NCBI RefSeq assembly: GCF_016545825.1
Contig: NC_052617.1
Coordinates: 53,759,382-53,823,381, forward strand
Length of the DNA: 64,000 bases
Direction: 5' to 3'
Origin: Eucalyptus grandis
Taxonomy: Eukaryota; Streptophyta; Magnoliopsida; Myrtales; Myrtaceae
Shown: positions 46,766 to 59,920 of the stretch, in pieces
Position numbering within the stretch: the first letter of the stretch is position 1
Layout: each line of letters starts with the position of its first letter
The notes under the pieces: generated by a model
What the model saw: the letters and a program-made list of their open reading frames with translations, nothing else
Database searches by the model: none
Told to the model about the DNA's origin: nothing
Program-made: the position numbers and the translations under genes

Positions 46766-49700
46766 TCAAGCAAGGCCAGATAGAGACCGTAGTTTACCAA
46801 CTATCGAGTCAATATGAGAATGAGAGCCTCCAGTAGCTGCAAACATAAGATGTTTTGGCGCCTGTGCTCTATCAAAATAGAATGCACCAGAGACCAATTT
46901 GTCTTTCGGCTGTAAAGCCAACCAAATAATTGTGTCAGCACCTTCCTCTTTAGTCCTGAGCTTTTCAGAGAGCCTTGTCAAACAATAAGAAAGATAAATA
47001 ATCAGAGTAAAAAATAAAGCCAAGTAAATAGGAGGCAGTGAACTAAGAAAGTAACTGCAAACAAAAGATTGCCATACGATTTAGAGAAACCAGGCAAGCT
47101 CCTGGCAACACCCGGCGTCTCAGCCCAACCAGGGTGCATCGAGTAGAAGCCAATCCCTCTCTCCTTGTGTACCTCAGCCCACTTTTCTGTTAGCGCTACC
47201 TAATAGAGGAGATAAGAGTTAACGATGACTATGGATAGCAACTTCGTCTAGATGAAGCTTCATGCGGAAAGCACAACCTTTTTAAAATATTATGGCAATT
47301 CACAACCACGTCTCTCTTCCAAACATCAGATTATCCATTCGTGTATGTTCAAAAGTTTTCATCAAGTTTAAGAATTTGTATTGTACTTGAATCTGTTGAA
47401 ACTTGTCAGATCAAATTCTTTATTATGATCACTATTATCTGAGTCAAATGGAACTCTAGTAAAGTCTTAGCAAACCCGACCAAATTAATTCGTAGAACGT
47501 GCCTCTAACCTGAAGAAGAGGACCTGAGCAGATAGGCAACACTCTTTAAGTACGGGGAAGGCAGTTCAAAGGGAAATACCAGAATCATTAAATATCACAT
47601 TTTCCTTCGAAGGAAGGACGTATCTGTGTAGAGCATATTACAGATCTTAACAAAGTAACATCTACAATACGGTTATTATGTCCTTCCATTGGTACCTTAA
47701 CAATGGAAAAATATTGCTTTTCGTCCACTTTCAGGCCTTTTCTAATCATGTACCTATACCTTTTATTTGTCTAATCAAATTCTCAATATTTTTACGAAGT
47801 CTCTATGACACTGAATCTGACCAGACTTAGCGGACAAGGCCGTCAGACAAAGCCAAAGTATGATGCAAATAAATATGTGGATGCCCTAATGAATATGTGT
47901 GGAAAAATTTACAGAATGTAGACAGTGTCAGAGTATGATGTCGATAGAGTTTAGCTAACGAAGACAGGCACATAATTGTCCAAATTGAAAAAAATTTATC
48001 CACGTCACATTATGACATCATCTAACGACCAGGTTGATTGTAATAGGTTGGATTTGGTGTTAAGAGGGACTTGATAGAAAATTTGTGAAAGTAGGACTTG
48101 ATTAGACAAATTACAATAAAAGTGCAAGGAATTGATAAGGAAAAGGTGTGAGTATAGGAACGGAAAGAAATTTTTTTCTTTCACAAATGAAGCAGATTAT
48201 GTGGTGCTTCTATCAAGCCAAAAGTAGGTCAAATGCCCTAGGCTATGGCAAAACAATACAGGACAACACTTGCCTTAGTTTGTTTCATTAAAGAAGTACA
48301 GTTCTCATATAAGTTTCTTTCACAATCATATCTCTGCGGCTTTGACACCCCTTACTGTATTTTTCAAGAACTACTCTAACAACCCCTTTTTTAGTCAGTT
48401 TCTGAAATAAAGATGGTCAAAATGAGAGAAGTAGTTTTTGAATATACAGAGGAGCAGTTTGAGTAGCTTATGAAACTACAGGGTGTCCAAATAATTTGAC
48501 CAACACTGAAGGGCATCAGAGTAAGGTCTCCAAGTAAGTTGATCAAAACTCAAAGGATGTCCACCCATAGAAATAACTACAGAATCTCAAAAATCGACGA
48601 GGATCCATGCAAACCCCTAATAAGGGATTTTCACAAACATAACCAGTATGTATCATGGAGTTTGTACAAAGAGAAAATTTGACATGTTGATGAAACAAGA
48701 GAGTGGGACTGTATTGCTCAAATAGCCCACTTAAGAGTAATGCACCTCAAGGGACACCCAACACTCAACCTCAACTATTTCGGAGATGGTCATGAATTTG
48801 GAGGAACTCACCAAAGAATCCAAGTTACCAACGTTCTGAAGTCAGTAAGTTCATATTAGGCCATTCAATTAGGAAACAATTAGATAACAGAATATTGGTT
48901 CACAAGAGAGAGTATGTGATTCATCACTAGAAGAGTTTGTACAAAGAGAAAATTTGACATGGTGATGAAACAACAGAGTGGGACTGTATTGCTCAAATAG
49001 CCCACTTAAGAGTAATGCCCGCCCCCCTTTTTCTCTTTCACAACCAAAAAAAAAAAAAAAAAAAAATCACACAAAATAAAGAAGAATTGACTAGTGATTT
49101 GGTGACATTGCTAACCTGAACTCTCTTGTTTCGAGCATATTGCTCCACCCCATCAAAGTTGGCATCACTATACTGCAGAAAAAAAACACTTAAAATTCAG
49201 GACAACAAATAGGAAACTTAAATAATATTCCAAGTGCACAAAAGATGCTGAGTAGCTGACCTCTAGATCAGTGGTCAAAGGACTTGTATACATTCCACCC
49301 GAAGAAACAGTGATGACTCGAGCATCAGGTGCCGCTTTTTCAAGCAAAGGCAACATTAACTCTGTCATTGCAAAAGTTCCTAATACATTCACTGCAAAGT
49401 TCGACTCCAACCTGAACTTCCAGAAAATGTAGGAAACAAAATAAGTCAATGCTTCTAAAGGAGACCATAACACAAATTCATCAACTCTGACAAAGAAAAA
49501 GCTTGGAAATGCACCCTTCTGGTGTGGTGATCCGCTTATGCTCAAGCAAGCCAGCATTGTTGACCTGATCATGACATTAGACGTATCAGACTTTATCGGC
49601 AATATTGAGGAAGACATAGCTATGACAACTTGCAAAATATCTACACTTGATTTTAGCATAGGTTAGAATGATCACACTTACGCGTTCTCTTGGGGCTACC

Positions 49701-51487
49701 CCTAGGAGCACAGGTATCTCGGGCAATTACCTGGTACGTGTAAAACAGGAGGACCACCACACTATATGGGGATTATCGAATGCTCAAAGAGTCCCGGACA
49801 CCCCATGATGTGAAAATGAAAAAAGAAAAAAAGAAAAATAATTTGCCATATAATTCACATAGCGCTTTCTTATTGCATATCAACTGGGCTAGTTGAAAAG
49901 AACGGGCAAGGGGAAAAATCACACAGATTGAGAAATCCTAAATAATCAAGCACTAAAAGGCCAGTATGCAGGCAGACACAAATATCTGTGCATGTTCTTA
50001 CCAATTATATATGTATATAAACACACATATGCAACCCACGAGCATTAGAGTGGGAGATTGAAAACCAAACGGAGACTTACCAAGACATGAAGAGGCAAAT
50101 CCTTTGAAGAAAATCTGGATGCAAATGACTTGATCTCGTTGACAGAGGAAAGATCACATACCTGCACACTAGATTAGTGAGGCATCAACTCACAAGCAAT
50201 CGAATATCTATGTAACTGGTGATCTACTCGATCATCCAGAAGTATGACTTCTGAAGACCAACAACAAGCAAACACCAAAAATCCTTCCATAAGAATATCT
50301 CGAGACAAATGAAAAATAATAAATGGAAACTACCGCATACCTCCAAATGCACATTTGGGTTTCCCGTAGTAGATTTTATCAAAGAGAGGGCAGCTTCGCC
50401 TCTCTCCTTGTTGCGGCAGATCATATAAACATTAGCCCCACTGAAAGGATAAATTGCACTCAAAATTATTTGATAATTTATGACTAAAATGAGAAGTTCC
50501 CTTAGAGATTGCTAAACAAGCATTCACACATGAGAAAGCAAAGTAAGCACTTGAATAACACAGTTGAAAACAAAATACCGTGAAGCAAGACCCTCTGCAG
50601 TCGCATAACCAAGTCCAGAATTAGCTCCTGTAACTATGCAATTCTTCCCTTCTATTCGAGCCTCCATCTCTTCTGACTTGAACTTCTTCGCGTGTTCGCT
50701 GAAGAGCAAGTGAATCAACGAGATAAGAGAAATCTCACCAAAAAGGCGAAAATCAAATGACAATGTCCATATGGAAACTCGACTACAGAAGGAACTGCAC
50801 ACATTCTATCTGGCTGCATGTGTGTGCTTCTGAACATATTTTCGTGTACTTATGCCTGTACATGTTCACAGGCACACACAGCTGCATTAATTTGGACAAG
50901 CACACCCTGCGCATACACGGGAGCCCGGCCGCCGATTTCAAGTTGCCAATCACCATCTTCAGTGCCGGGGACATACAATTGAGTCACTGACTCGAAAACT
51001 ACTGCAACATCTAGGCACAGGGGCGGACTCATGAGTATGTCGGGTGCAAATTACGTCATTTGAATTCTATATTCCGCGACAGTTCCCGTGAAATTTCTCT
51101 ATTTCGGCCCAGTACAAGGATTTGACTAAGTGTTCATTTTTTCACCCCACTGCCCCTAAGTCTAAGATACTGCAAGGCAACAAACGAAATTGCATAACCT
51201 CTCTCACTCCCGCATCTCCCAAAACGATGAAACGAATAAAAGCCCAGAAGACCAAATCAAAGCATAAAAAATGAGGGCGATCCTACTACTCACGCGAAGC
51301 CGGGCTTGGTGAAATTGAGGTACCCATATACCCCGAAAGCCGTCGATCTCCATGCCTGCTCGTGCAAAAAGACAAACTATGGATAAGAAGAAGAAGAAAA
51401 GCTCACGTCTTTGGAAAATGCGCGGACGCATCGGCTTCGAGAGGAGGAGGGAGAGGGTGGTGATGGAAGTACCTTGAGGAGGAACAT
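46766..51487 (-). CDS. DHRS12: DHRS12-type short-chain dehydrogenase/reductase
   Basis: An NAD(P)-dependent SDR; the physiological substrate of the DHRS12 group is not established. Minus-strand exons 51,487-51,473, 51,355-51,294, 50,698-50,579, 50,440-50,341, 50,161-50,081, 49,564-49,515, 49,411-49,261, 49,172-49,116, 47,199-47,078 and 46,973-46,766 join in phase to 321 aa. Cofactor motif TGANSGLG (49-56), VNNAG (127-131), catalytic S180 in VSSGG and Y205-A-R-N-K209 are intact. The C terminus runs through SEKLRTKEEGADTIIWLAL to LRSLSGLA. Exon 6 uses a weaker GTGCAT donor, but both neighbouring phases agree. Intron 8 is 1.9 kb and holds an 86-bp direct repeat. A broken copy of exon 9 lies at 63.0 kb. 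Expression cannot be judged from sequence. Confidence 0.93.
48658..49018. repeat. 86-bp direct repeat in DHRS12 intron 8
   Basis: 48,658-48,743 and 48,933-49,018 agree at 84 of 86 positions (GAGTTTGTACAAAGAG to AGAGTAATGC), separated by 189 bases. The high identity points to a recent local duplication. Confidence 0.9.
51016..51167. mobile_element. Small hAT-like MITE in DHRS12 intron 2
   Basis: The left end CACAGGGGCGGACTCATGAG and right end CACCCCACTGCCCCTAAG give short, imperfect inverted termini (AGGGGCGG and AGGGGCAG). I could not fix a target duplication. Confidence 0.3.
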
Positions 51488-51489
51488 GG

Positions 51490-52990
51490 CGAGCGAAGCG
51501 AGAGAGATGTGGAGTCGAATTTGCAGTGTTCCCATGAACCTGGGACGTTGGCTACATTGCGGCCGTGGCGCCGTCGGGCGTTGAGTTCGACTGTAGCGTC
51601 CGTCTCGCCGTGCGCCACGTAGGATACAATCCCACCGCTCCTTTGGAGGAGGGGTCGTCTCTAATTTTATTCTTCTGGAACTTATTTTTTTATGCGAATT
51701 TATTTATTTTATTCCTAATTTGTGTTCGAATAGTTCCTGTTCCTATTCGGATTGAAATTAATCGTAATTCAAGAGGACCAACCGCCAAATAGGGACCATC
51801 CAAGCCCGACACGCATTATAGATTGAGCGACTTTCAGAGTTTATCGGTTCCATTTCGAAAAAGGGGCGACGTGTGGATACGCAAAATCATGTTGTGAGCG
51901 ATGTAACTTATCCATATACGCTCGATTTTAGGACTTCATTATGTTCAATCACCTACTTACATATTTGCACATCCTCTGGAGGTATGATATTTACCCACAA
52001 AAGCAGCGGTTAGAGAACAAATTCATGACTTGGGGTGCTTTAGGGGTCTGGATAAGTGTGAGAAATTCATGACTTGGGAAGGCTTATTTTGTGGAAAGAA
52101 ATGTCATTTCGTGAATAAGTCGACAAATATAACTGATATGATGATGCAAAGTAGTCGTCAAAGTTAAAGTAGAGATATGAAAGTTTAAAGTAGGACATGT
52201 ACTAATTCCCCATTGGATAAGGGAGCGATTTCGATATTTCTGTGGAGACCGCCAAAAAACAATTTCACTGTCATATATTCAAAAATCAAAAAATGGAATT
52301 TTTTTTTATATTGATTGACTTCTGAAAAAGTTAGTAAGTGTAAATTAAACCGTTGGTAAAAAATTAAAAAAAAAAGTTACCGTTCACTCAATTTTTCAGT
52401 AATTTGTTCGTAACTTACTGTCAATTTTATGAAATTAATTTGAGTTTCTTATGAACGTTTACTTGTGTAGTTTTTTTTTTTTTAGATTTGGCTTCATCAT
52501 AAACAAATAATAGGCTCTAAAAAAAACGAGTAAATGGTTTTAAGCCAACAAATGAAGATTGGTTTACCAAGATCCTTTAGATTTGCGTGGAAAGACCCCA
52601 TCTGATTATGAAGCCAGATTCCATAACTGGAAATTCAATAAGCAGCGAGCCTAATGGAGATGGCTTTAGGGCGATATAGACGAACAAATGAATCGCATCA
52701 AACTATTTAAGAATCCACAATCAGTCGAGCGACGGGAATGTTAAATGAGTAAAGGCATAATAATGTTAGACAACATACTTGCTCGGATCAATAAGGAGGA
52801 GAGTTCGTGCCTGGCCAATGAATGGAACCTACATTTGGTAAAAGAGTTCTCTTGCCGAGGCACCTCACACCGGCAGCAAGTCAAGAAGACGAAGTATTTA
52901 CAGAGGTTTGGTGAGCTGATGAGCCGCAACTTCGAAGATTTTCCATCCCAGCACTCCACACACTCGACGAGGCCGAGGGCAATTTCGTCA
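51490..52990. other. Intergenic between DHRS12 and the NLR relic
   Basis: Promoter side of DHRS12, then AT-rich sequence. Short frames near 52,745-53,218 on the plus strand overlap the end of the NLR and are shadows of it. Confidence 0.4.
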
Positions 52991-53002
52991 ACGAGTGTCC
53001 TT

Positions 53003-55681
53003 TCACGCGTACGGGACGATCATTCTTCGGTCATGCAAAGGGCCCCAATATTGAACTTTGGCGGTGAAATGGGCGCGGGCAGCATCGTCTTCCCACTCCA
53101 ACTTGGCCCACCAGTCGGCCTCCACACGGACCTCTTCCAAGCTTCCCCGTGCGCTGTTCGAGTCCAACGGCAACTTTCCCAGACGAGGGCACTTGGCAAT
53201 TCGGAGGGATTTCAGTAGAGGAAAGGGTAGAGTCCGTTCGCAAATGCTCGTTAAATTTGGAAGATCGCTGATGTCTAGGCGTTCGAGACGTGAGAATAGT
53301 CCCGAAACAACTAATTCCTCCGGTGCAAATCCATCCCCATGATTTTCTCCATCGAATTGCATTGTTTGATGATCAATTCCTGAAGTTTCGGAACGTGAAC
53401 AAGCCATGGCAAGTCCAGAAACCCACACTTTCCGACCGCAACAGTAACGAGATTGGGAAAGCAAGAGCAGTCGGGCACTCGTCCTACTTCTTGAGTAATC
53501 TTGATCTCCCTGAGCATGTCGCAATAAGATATACAAAGCTTCTTTAAATGCCAAAAACCACTGCTGCCTTTTGGTAAGCAACTTATTGGGATGTAGGTCA
53601 GGTCTTGGCAAGTGGTAAGCCAGACTATTTTTATGCTTCTCTGTAAACTCGGGTATTGAAATATTTTTAGCGCAGAGGAAGAATCGAACACCTGGATAGA
53701 TAAGTCGATGAGATTTGGCATGCACCCTAGTTCCTCTACTATATCTTCCTTCACTTGCCATCTTTGTCGAAGTCTATCCCATTGGCTGAACACATTCAAC
53801 GGCAAGCTTGCACTGTTGGAATTAGGAAGGGGGCGACTGTATTGTCGAGTAGTAACCACCGTAAACCAGTCAAGTTCTTGATTTCCATGGGCAACTCACT
53901 AATTGCAGTGCTTGACAAGTTCAAGTAACATAGATTAATCAGATTGCAAATTTCTTTCGGGAATAACTTAATATGTCTATTACCAAAAAGGTCTAAGACT
54001 GTCAGACGAGCGGTCATTGAGTTGAAAAATCCTCTTGGCACCAGCCTTACATTAGTTTCCCTTACAAACAAAGTTTTGAGTTGGGAACAACTAGGTGGTG
54101 TTTGGTCGATATTTTGGATCCATTCTCCCCATAAGGATACGAGATCATCTTCGCAGACATGTCTTCTTCTTTTTCTATCACTAGCAACTTGTTCTTCCCT
54201 TGCTCGCGGTCACGGGTGATCCAGGTTGCCATGTCACGGATGACATCATGCATCTTTACATAGGGTCTAAAACCGATACACCCACTTTCCAATAGACAAG
54301 CCCTCTTTAAATCCCCCAAGACCGACTCTCCCTCATCCTGCATATGGTATACATCATCATTAGTGTCTCCTAACAAACCCTCACCAATCCAAAGATTAAT
54401 AATGTCGTCCGATATCATGTGGTAATCCTCAGGGAAGAGGCAACAGTAAATGAAGCAAGCTTGTCGAGTAGGATTACTTAAGCTATTATAACTGAACTCT
54501 AGTATGTGGTACAATTCCTCTACCATACCTGATAGCTTGTATGGATTGTTCCTTAGCGTTGTTAGCGCATTCCTCCATTCATGAGGACTGTCCTTTCCGG
54601 CCATGGCTTGCCCGACGGTAATAAGGGCTAGTGGCAACCCTTTGCACTCTTCAACAATGTCCTTTGCAAGGTCTTGAATTTCTTGATGACAATCTACAAG
54701 TGATTTGCCGATGTTCTTCTCGAATAATTTCAGAGATTCTTTGGGCATCAAGCACCGTACTTCCAAGGTTTTGTTGGCTCCCATTTGGTCGCATACATGC
54801 TTCAACCGAGTTGTGAACACTACTTTGAATCCGCTCTCGACACCAAGACAAGGAATTCCGATTTTGGAGAGGTCCAGCCTTGCCCATAGATCATCAAGTA
54901 ACAATACAAACTTCTTCCGGGTCAAAGCTTGGCACAAATGATAGACCCTCTCATCCCAGGACCATCCTTCCCAGTGCTCATCTTCAATGCCTAGCCTTCT
55001 CCTTATTGTGTCTTGGATTCTATCTTTATTCACTGGCCTGGAGACAACTACCCAAATAACAATATCAAATCTGTTATTTGCACGCGAAAGCTCCTTCTCA
55101 ATGCTTCTCATGAAGGTGGTCTTTCCCACACCACTCATTTCGTACAACCCTATCACTCCTACTTGTTTTTCGTTCACAACCCATTTTCGCACTTCATTAA
55201 ACTTGGAAATGTCAAGCCCCACAGGCTGGTCCATAGGCATGTCGAGCACTGTAGGAGGAGGCAACAGTGACGTCACAACGCGGAATTCTCCGTCTTTAGT
55301 TTGGAGCTCTCTTGCTTCATTGAGCATTTGATCGACTCTTTTCCCCAATTTATAGCTCGACTGGCAGTTCAGTGGAAGATGACGACTTAGACATTTGATT
55401 TGTTCACGTTCCTCGGCTTCTCGAAGAACTTGATCTACTCCATCTACGAATTCTTGGACCTTGCCTAACCAGTTCCTCGCTTCTTCTGTGCGCTGCGCAC
55501 GTCCTCCTTCTTCTTCGCGTTCCACCATTGCCAGCACATCTGCGCTCTTGGCCTTAAGCTTGTCATTTACGTTTCGCAGCGAGTTGACATTGTCTTTTAG
55601 ATTACAAATGTAGCCCAAAGGTTTGCTGGCCAAGCCCCATAAATTGCTGACGAGTTGTAAAAGAGAATTTGCGACGTCCAT
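53003..55681 (-). pseudogene. CC-NB-LRR (RPS5-type) resistance gene, frameshifted
   Basis: An intracellular immune receptor by family. The first frame (539 codons) holds a coiled-coil region (about 1-140), P-loop SGVGKTT (183-189), kinase-2 KKFVLLLDDLW (256-266), FTTR, CKGLPLAL (346-353) and MHD (477-479). Near 54,150 the frame must shift by one base: the next frame reads EDDLVSLWGEWIQNID and LFVRETNVRLVPRGFF. A second shift (about 53,800-53,830) leads to LPLNVFSQWDRL and WHLKKLCISYCDMLREIK. A third near 53,320 leads to PEELVVSGLFSRLERLDI and CPRLGKLPLD, ending at 53,003. The P-loop's first Gly is Glu (E181) and the usual GG is SG, unlike the normal GMGGVGKTT. The frame breaks make a full-length receptor impossible as written; a truncated CC-NB product ending at 54,062 could still be made. 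Confidence 0.88.
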
Positions 55682-55903
55682 AAATTCTTCCGAGAGAAGA
55701 GATCGAAAAAGGGCTTATTTAGATGCCTGTATCGGTCGAATGGGTGGAAGTTCGATAATAGAGAGCCACCTTGCAAGATGCCGTTTTACGGACTCAATCA
55801 TAGAGGCCGAAAGTAATGGCCGAAGAGTAGAATGATTCAACCCAGAATGACAGACATAAGTAAAATCAAGCCGAAAGTAGCAAATGGTAGAAAACACAAG
55901 TTA

Positions 55904-56853
55904 GGCCTTGTTTGGCAACATGCCAAAACAGTGACTGATTCTGATTTTGTTTTTCGAAATCGCCTTTGAGACGAGAATCGCGTTTGGCAAAATTTTTGTT
56001 CCCACAATCGCTTGGGAGTAGATTTGAGAATAAAAAAAAGTTGATTCTACGTTCGAGAATCAAAAAAAGAATCAACACAATAAAACTCTTCTTCTTTCCT
56101 TCCGCCATCCCGCGATCGTCGCCCACCGCCGCCTGCCGCCGTCCGCCGCCGCCCACCACCGCCGCCGCCGCTCGCCGGTCCGGCGAGCTTGCGGGCGGGG
56201 CGAGGCCCGCCTCGGTTTGGCGAGGCGATGCCTCATCGCCGGGCGAGGCCGAGCTCGCCGGCTAGGCAAGGCCCGCCTAGCCACCGGCGGGCCCGCCTAG
56301 CTCCATCGGTGGCTAGGCAAGGCCTCGCCTCGCCGAGCCTCGCCTGCCTCGGCGAGGCCCGCCTCGCCATCGGGCGACACTCGGCCCGCGCTCTTGCGCC
56401 CGCCGAGCCTCTTGCGGGCCGGGCGAGCCTCGGCGGGCCGGGCGAGCCTCGCGGGCCGGGCGAGCCTCGCCTAACCGCAGGCTCGGCCGACGAGGGCCGG
56501 CCTCGCCGAGGGCCGGCGACACTCGGTGAGGTTGCCGCCCTCGTCCGGCCGGTCGCCGGTCCCGGCGACCGGCCACAAAAAAGAAGAAGAAAAATAGGAG
56601 AAAAAGGAAAAAAAAGAAAAGAAAAAATGAAAAAAGAAAAGGAAAAAAGGTAAAAAAAAAAAAAGAGAGAAAAAAGTAGAAAAAATTATTTAAAAATAAA
56701 AAAAAAATAATAATTTGGAACAGAATCAATGAACACGTTATTAAACGCAATTTTATTTCAAATCACGTTTTTAAATTTTCCCAGGACGCTACCAAACATG
56801 TTCTTTTTGTCGAAATCAGTTCCCTAACAGTAATCGTTTAAGCAAACGCGCCC
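55904..56853. mobile_element. PIF/Harbinger-like element with GC-rich core, copy 2
   Basis: Same family as 398-1567: left end GGCCTTGTTTGGCAAC, right end reverse complemented GGGCGCGTTTGC, with TTA on both sides (55,901-55,903 and 56,854-56,856). The internal layout is the same: GATTCT-rich arm, pyrimidine tract, GC core (about 56,105-56,575), purine tract, AT-rich arm. It sits about 220 bases upstream of the NLR start. Confidence 0.75.
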
Positions 56854-56856
56854 TTA

Positions 56857-58000
56857 GTGGGCTGAATCACTACGCACGCCAACAAAAATACTATTTCTTT
56901 GATAAAAATAATATTTCAACCTAACAGCCGTCAGGCGGTGCAGTTATGTAGTGAGATGAGAACAATTGACTATTAATTGACATTGGCATGGTATAAAAAA
57001 AAAAAGGACCTGAGCAAGTCCATAAACTGCTCAATAGAGATAAAGGTAGAAGAACCGCCCTGAAATGGGAGATCCTGTACTGACCTCCCCATCCCCTTAG
57101 TCGGTTGGTAAAACATAGACCAAGGATTTGGGGGCTTCCTGGTGGTGAAGGTAGATAACCAATGAACTGGGTAGGCTTAGGGTAACCAAAATAATACTAA
57201 TTATTGTCCAACATATTCAAAAACCTTTCCGCGGGGGTAATCGACAATCTAAGTGAGACACTACTTCCAAAATCAAAATGAAGCTAAATAATTTTATTTG
57301 ATTATCATCGAATAAATGACATGTGAACACTTGACTTTAGATGTCTAACAATTTGAATCTCTTGAGACGAGGATTCCATATATTCATTTTCAATCATGTC
57401 AATAATCTCAATATTATCATTTTTATTTTTGGCTAGAAAGTAGATTAGCCCCGATCTATCTTCTTTGGTCTATTTGTGCTGTCCTCCCAAGGAGACATCT
57501 CCCTTTCGAACTCATTATTTGCGCAAAACGTTAAATATATTCCCTGTCAATAATTTCTCCGAAGGCTGAAATCTTAACATGTCAAATAGACGAAACCATC
57601 CACTAATTTTTTTTTAATCTCAAAATAAAGCTAGTTATTACTCATTTCGTTTGAAAAAATGCGTCTGACATGAGTAACTCTTTTTTATTCTAGTTTAAAC
57701 TTAAAAAGAGAAGAAAATGGACAAATGCATTAAACAATCAGGATACATATTCTCGAATTAAGATTCCATTAGCTATCGTTGCACGTTAAGAGACGAATCC
57801 CCATACATACTAAGCAATGGCCGCCCAACTCTATGGGGTGAGGTCTGTGTTCTCTAAAGTTGTCATCTAAGTTACTTCTTCGTTAGCTCTTTAATTTAAG
57901 TAAAAAAACTTCGACCATTTAGAAAAATCATATTGAGATCACGACCAAATTAGATCCCTCATCATTTCTTGGCAAACAAAATTATCTACACCTTTTCAGT
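56857..58000. other. Intergenic, nothing recognised
   Basis: AT-rich sequence without recognisable genes or clear transposon ends. Confidence 0.4.
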
Positions 58001-58029
58001 GAGGGGGGCCCTACCATGTGGGTTGAGTA

Positions 58030-58380
58030 CCTCGTTGTACTGAAAATAAAGTTTCCCGTGATGATAGTCTGGGCTTTCCTCTGAGTCCGACCCTTCTTGC
58101 ATCCCAACGTCATAGTCTGAAAATGCCCAAAAAAAAAACACACTTATTTGAATCGACCAACAAAAATAATAATTAAATTAAAGATAAAACCCATCAGGAA
58201 GAAAGTAAATAGGATTTTGCCAGGAAATAGGTTTTTGTTGAAGGAGCGGGTGCTCAGAACTTCTGAGGATCCGCTCCTCTTGCTTCCATCGCTCATAGCA
58301 TCATTCTCGGACCCCTCGAAGAGCCTAGAGCCTACCCCAGAAAACCTTCATGGACCGAGGTGTTTGACATGAATTTAATC
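58030..58380 (-). pseudogene. Membrane protein 5' fragment, copy 1
   Basis: On the minus strand one frame encodes SENDAMSDGSKRSGSSEVLS, TRSFNKNLFPGKILFTFFLM and GFIFNLIIIFVGRFK, ending in a stop: an acidic/Ser-rich head followed by a membrane segment. Further on, after CATTTTCAG, comes a possible second exon encoding DYDVGMQEGSDSEESPDY and HHGKLYFQYNEVLNP. The counterpart at 61 kb has ATG where this copy reads GGG, so the start is lost here. The layout (short cytosolic head, membrane anchor) suits a type II membrane protein such as a Golgi enzyme, but I do not recognise the family. Confidence 0.4.
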
Positions 58381-58944
58381 CACGTTAAAGGATTGTATTT
58401 GCGACCGTTCTTGAAAAATCTTTATATAATTCCGAAAAGAACTAATTTACATCTATCTAAGTATTAATTTTTAATCTACTTTGGCGAACGTTACAGAAGG
58501 GTCGCATTCGAAGAGACTAAGCAAAAAGCAACGATCACAAGAGACCTGAGAAGGGTTTCTTACTTGTGAATATCGGGAAGGCCGACAAGGAAGGAAAATA
58601 GTATTGCATTATTGATTTACCGTCAGGCAGTCATATCGCAACACCGGCGCCATATGCGCTCCACTCATCGTACGTACGCTGTCCATTTTCATTGTTGTCA
58701 AGTCACATCCAACACTGCACAACCCAAGACATGTAGGGTCTTTGTCACGTTCACATCGCGATCTTGGGAAATTCGTCGATCATCTGCGATAAAAATGCCA
58801 CAAGCTTATCAACGCATGTGAAAATGTTCAGCTATGTCGCATCAAAGATTTTGCGCCCCATAATCTCTTTCTTTTGTAGTTTTGAGCCGAAGCATTTTTC
58901 CATTATAGCGAACAACCCAAACAAGTAAATTGAATCGAAAATTA

Positions 58945-59560
58945 GGGGAAAAGTATAAGAAAATTTATAGATTTATTGTATTAATATCAATTTAATCATA
59001 CATTTTTTAAATATGTGTCAATTCAGTTCTTTTAACTAATTTTAACCAAATATTACCAATGTAAACGCCAACCGATTTACGTGACACGACCATTGCTAAG
59101 TCTTACATAGCTCTTGGCGATGCTCAAACCATCACCGGAGGCCATTAGGTCAAAGGCCACAACCTCATGGCCTCTAGTGAGGGCTTGAGTTTCACCTTGA
59201 TTGGGTGAGCCTCGCCTTTGGTTGATTGCCATTTGAAGAATTAAAAAAAGGGAAATAGAAAGAAAATAAAAAAAAAAAGAAAGACAATAAAAAAAATCAA
59301 AATAAGTTTTAAAATTTGAAAAATATTTAAATATTATTAATAGTTGTCCACAATGCCATCGTGCCACATAGGTTGGTTCTGCACATCGGCAATATTTTAG
59401 TTAAAATTAGCCATAATGATTGAATTGTCATAAAGTCAAAAGTTTTAGGATTAAATTGGCACTATCAAAATGTTTATAACTAAATTGATATCAATGCAAT
59501 ATATCATTTTTTCCCCAAAATTAGTATATGAGAAACTATTATGTATATAAATACCTGTAA
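58945..59560. mobile_element. Foldback MITE with short core (copy F9)
   Basis: The left arm has AATTTATAGATTTATTGTAT and TTTAACTAATTTTAACC; the right arm has AAAAGTTTTAGGATTAAATT and GTTTATAACTAAATTGATAT. A core of CTCTTGG/GGTGAGCC words lies at about 59,085-59,230, with an A-rich tract after it. Confidence 0.5.
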
Positions 59561-59920
59561 ATTAACTAGAGAAAAATTCTACAACCATGAAATTGTTTAT
59601 AGGAATCATTTGACAGAGATACCACTTCCCGAATTGAACCGGATAAGCGATTGGGGACCGGATTTGGTTTTTTAGCCTTTTCATCCAACATTGATTTTAC
59701 CATTTTGGCTAGAATTTAACCAGCGCATGACCGCCGCTAACGCCTTCTGGCTCACATCGTGCATCGCAAGCCTCAAAGGCGTTGCCTATCACCAGCCGCT
59801 TGTTGCCAATAGCAGGAGAAGGTAGTTTGTTAGGGAGGGGAGTGGAGGGTCTATAAACGACGGAGGGTAAGGTTTGTAGAGTGGAGACCTCGTCAGCCCT
59901 TGCCTTTGATCCGTCGCCAG

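Noticed and set aside
55966..56750. Open frames within the second GC-rich element
   Set aside because: Same cause: low-complexity GC core and poly-Phe/Lys from the pyrimidine and purine tracts.
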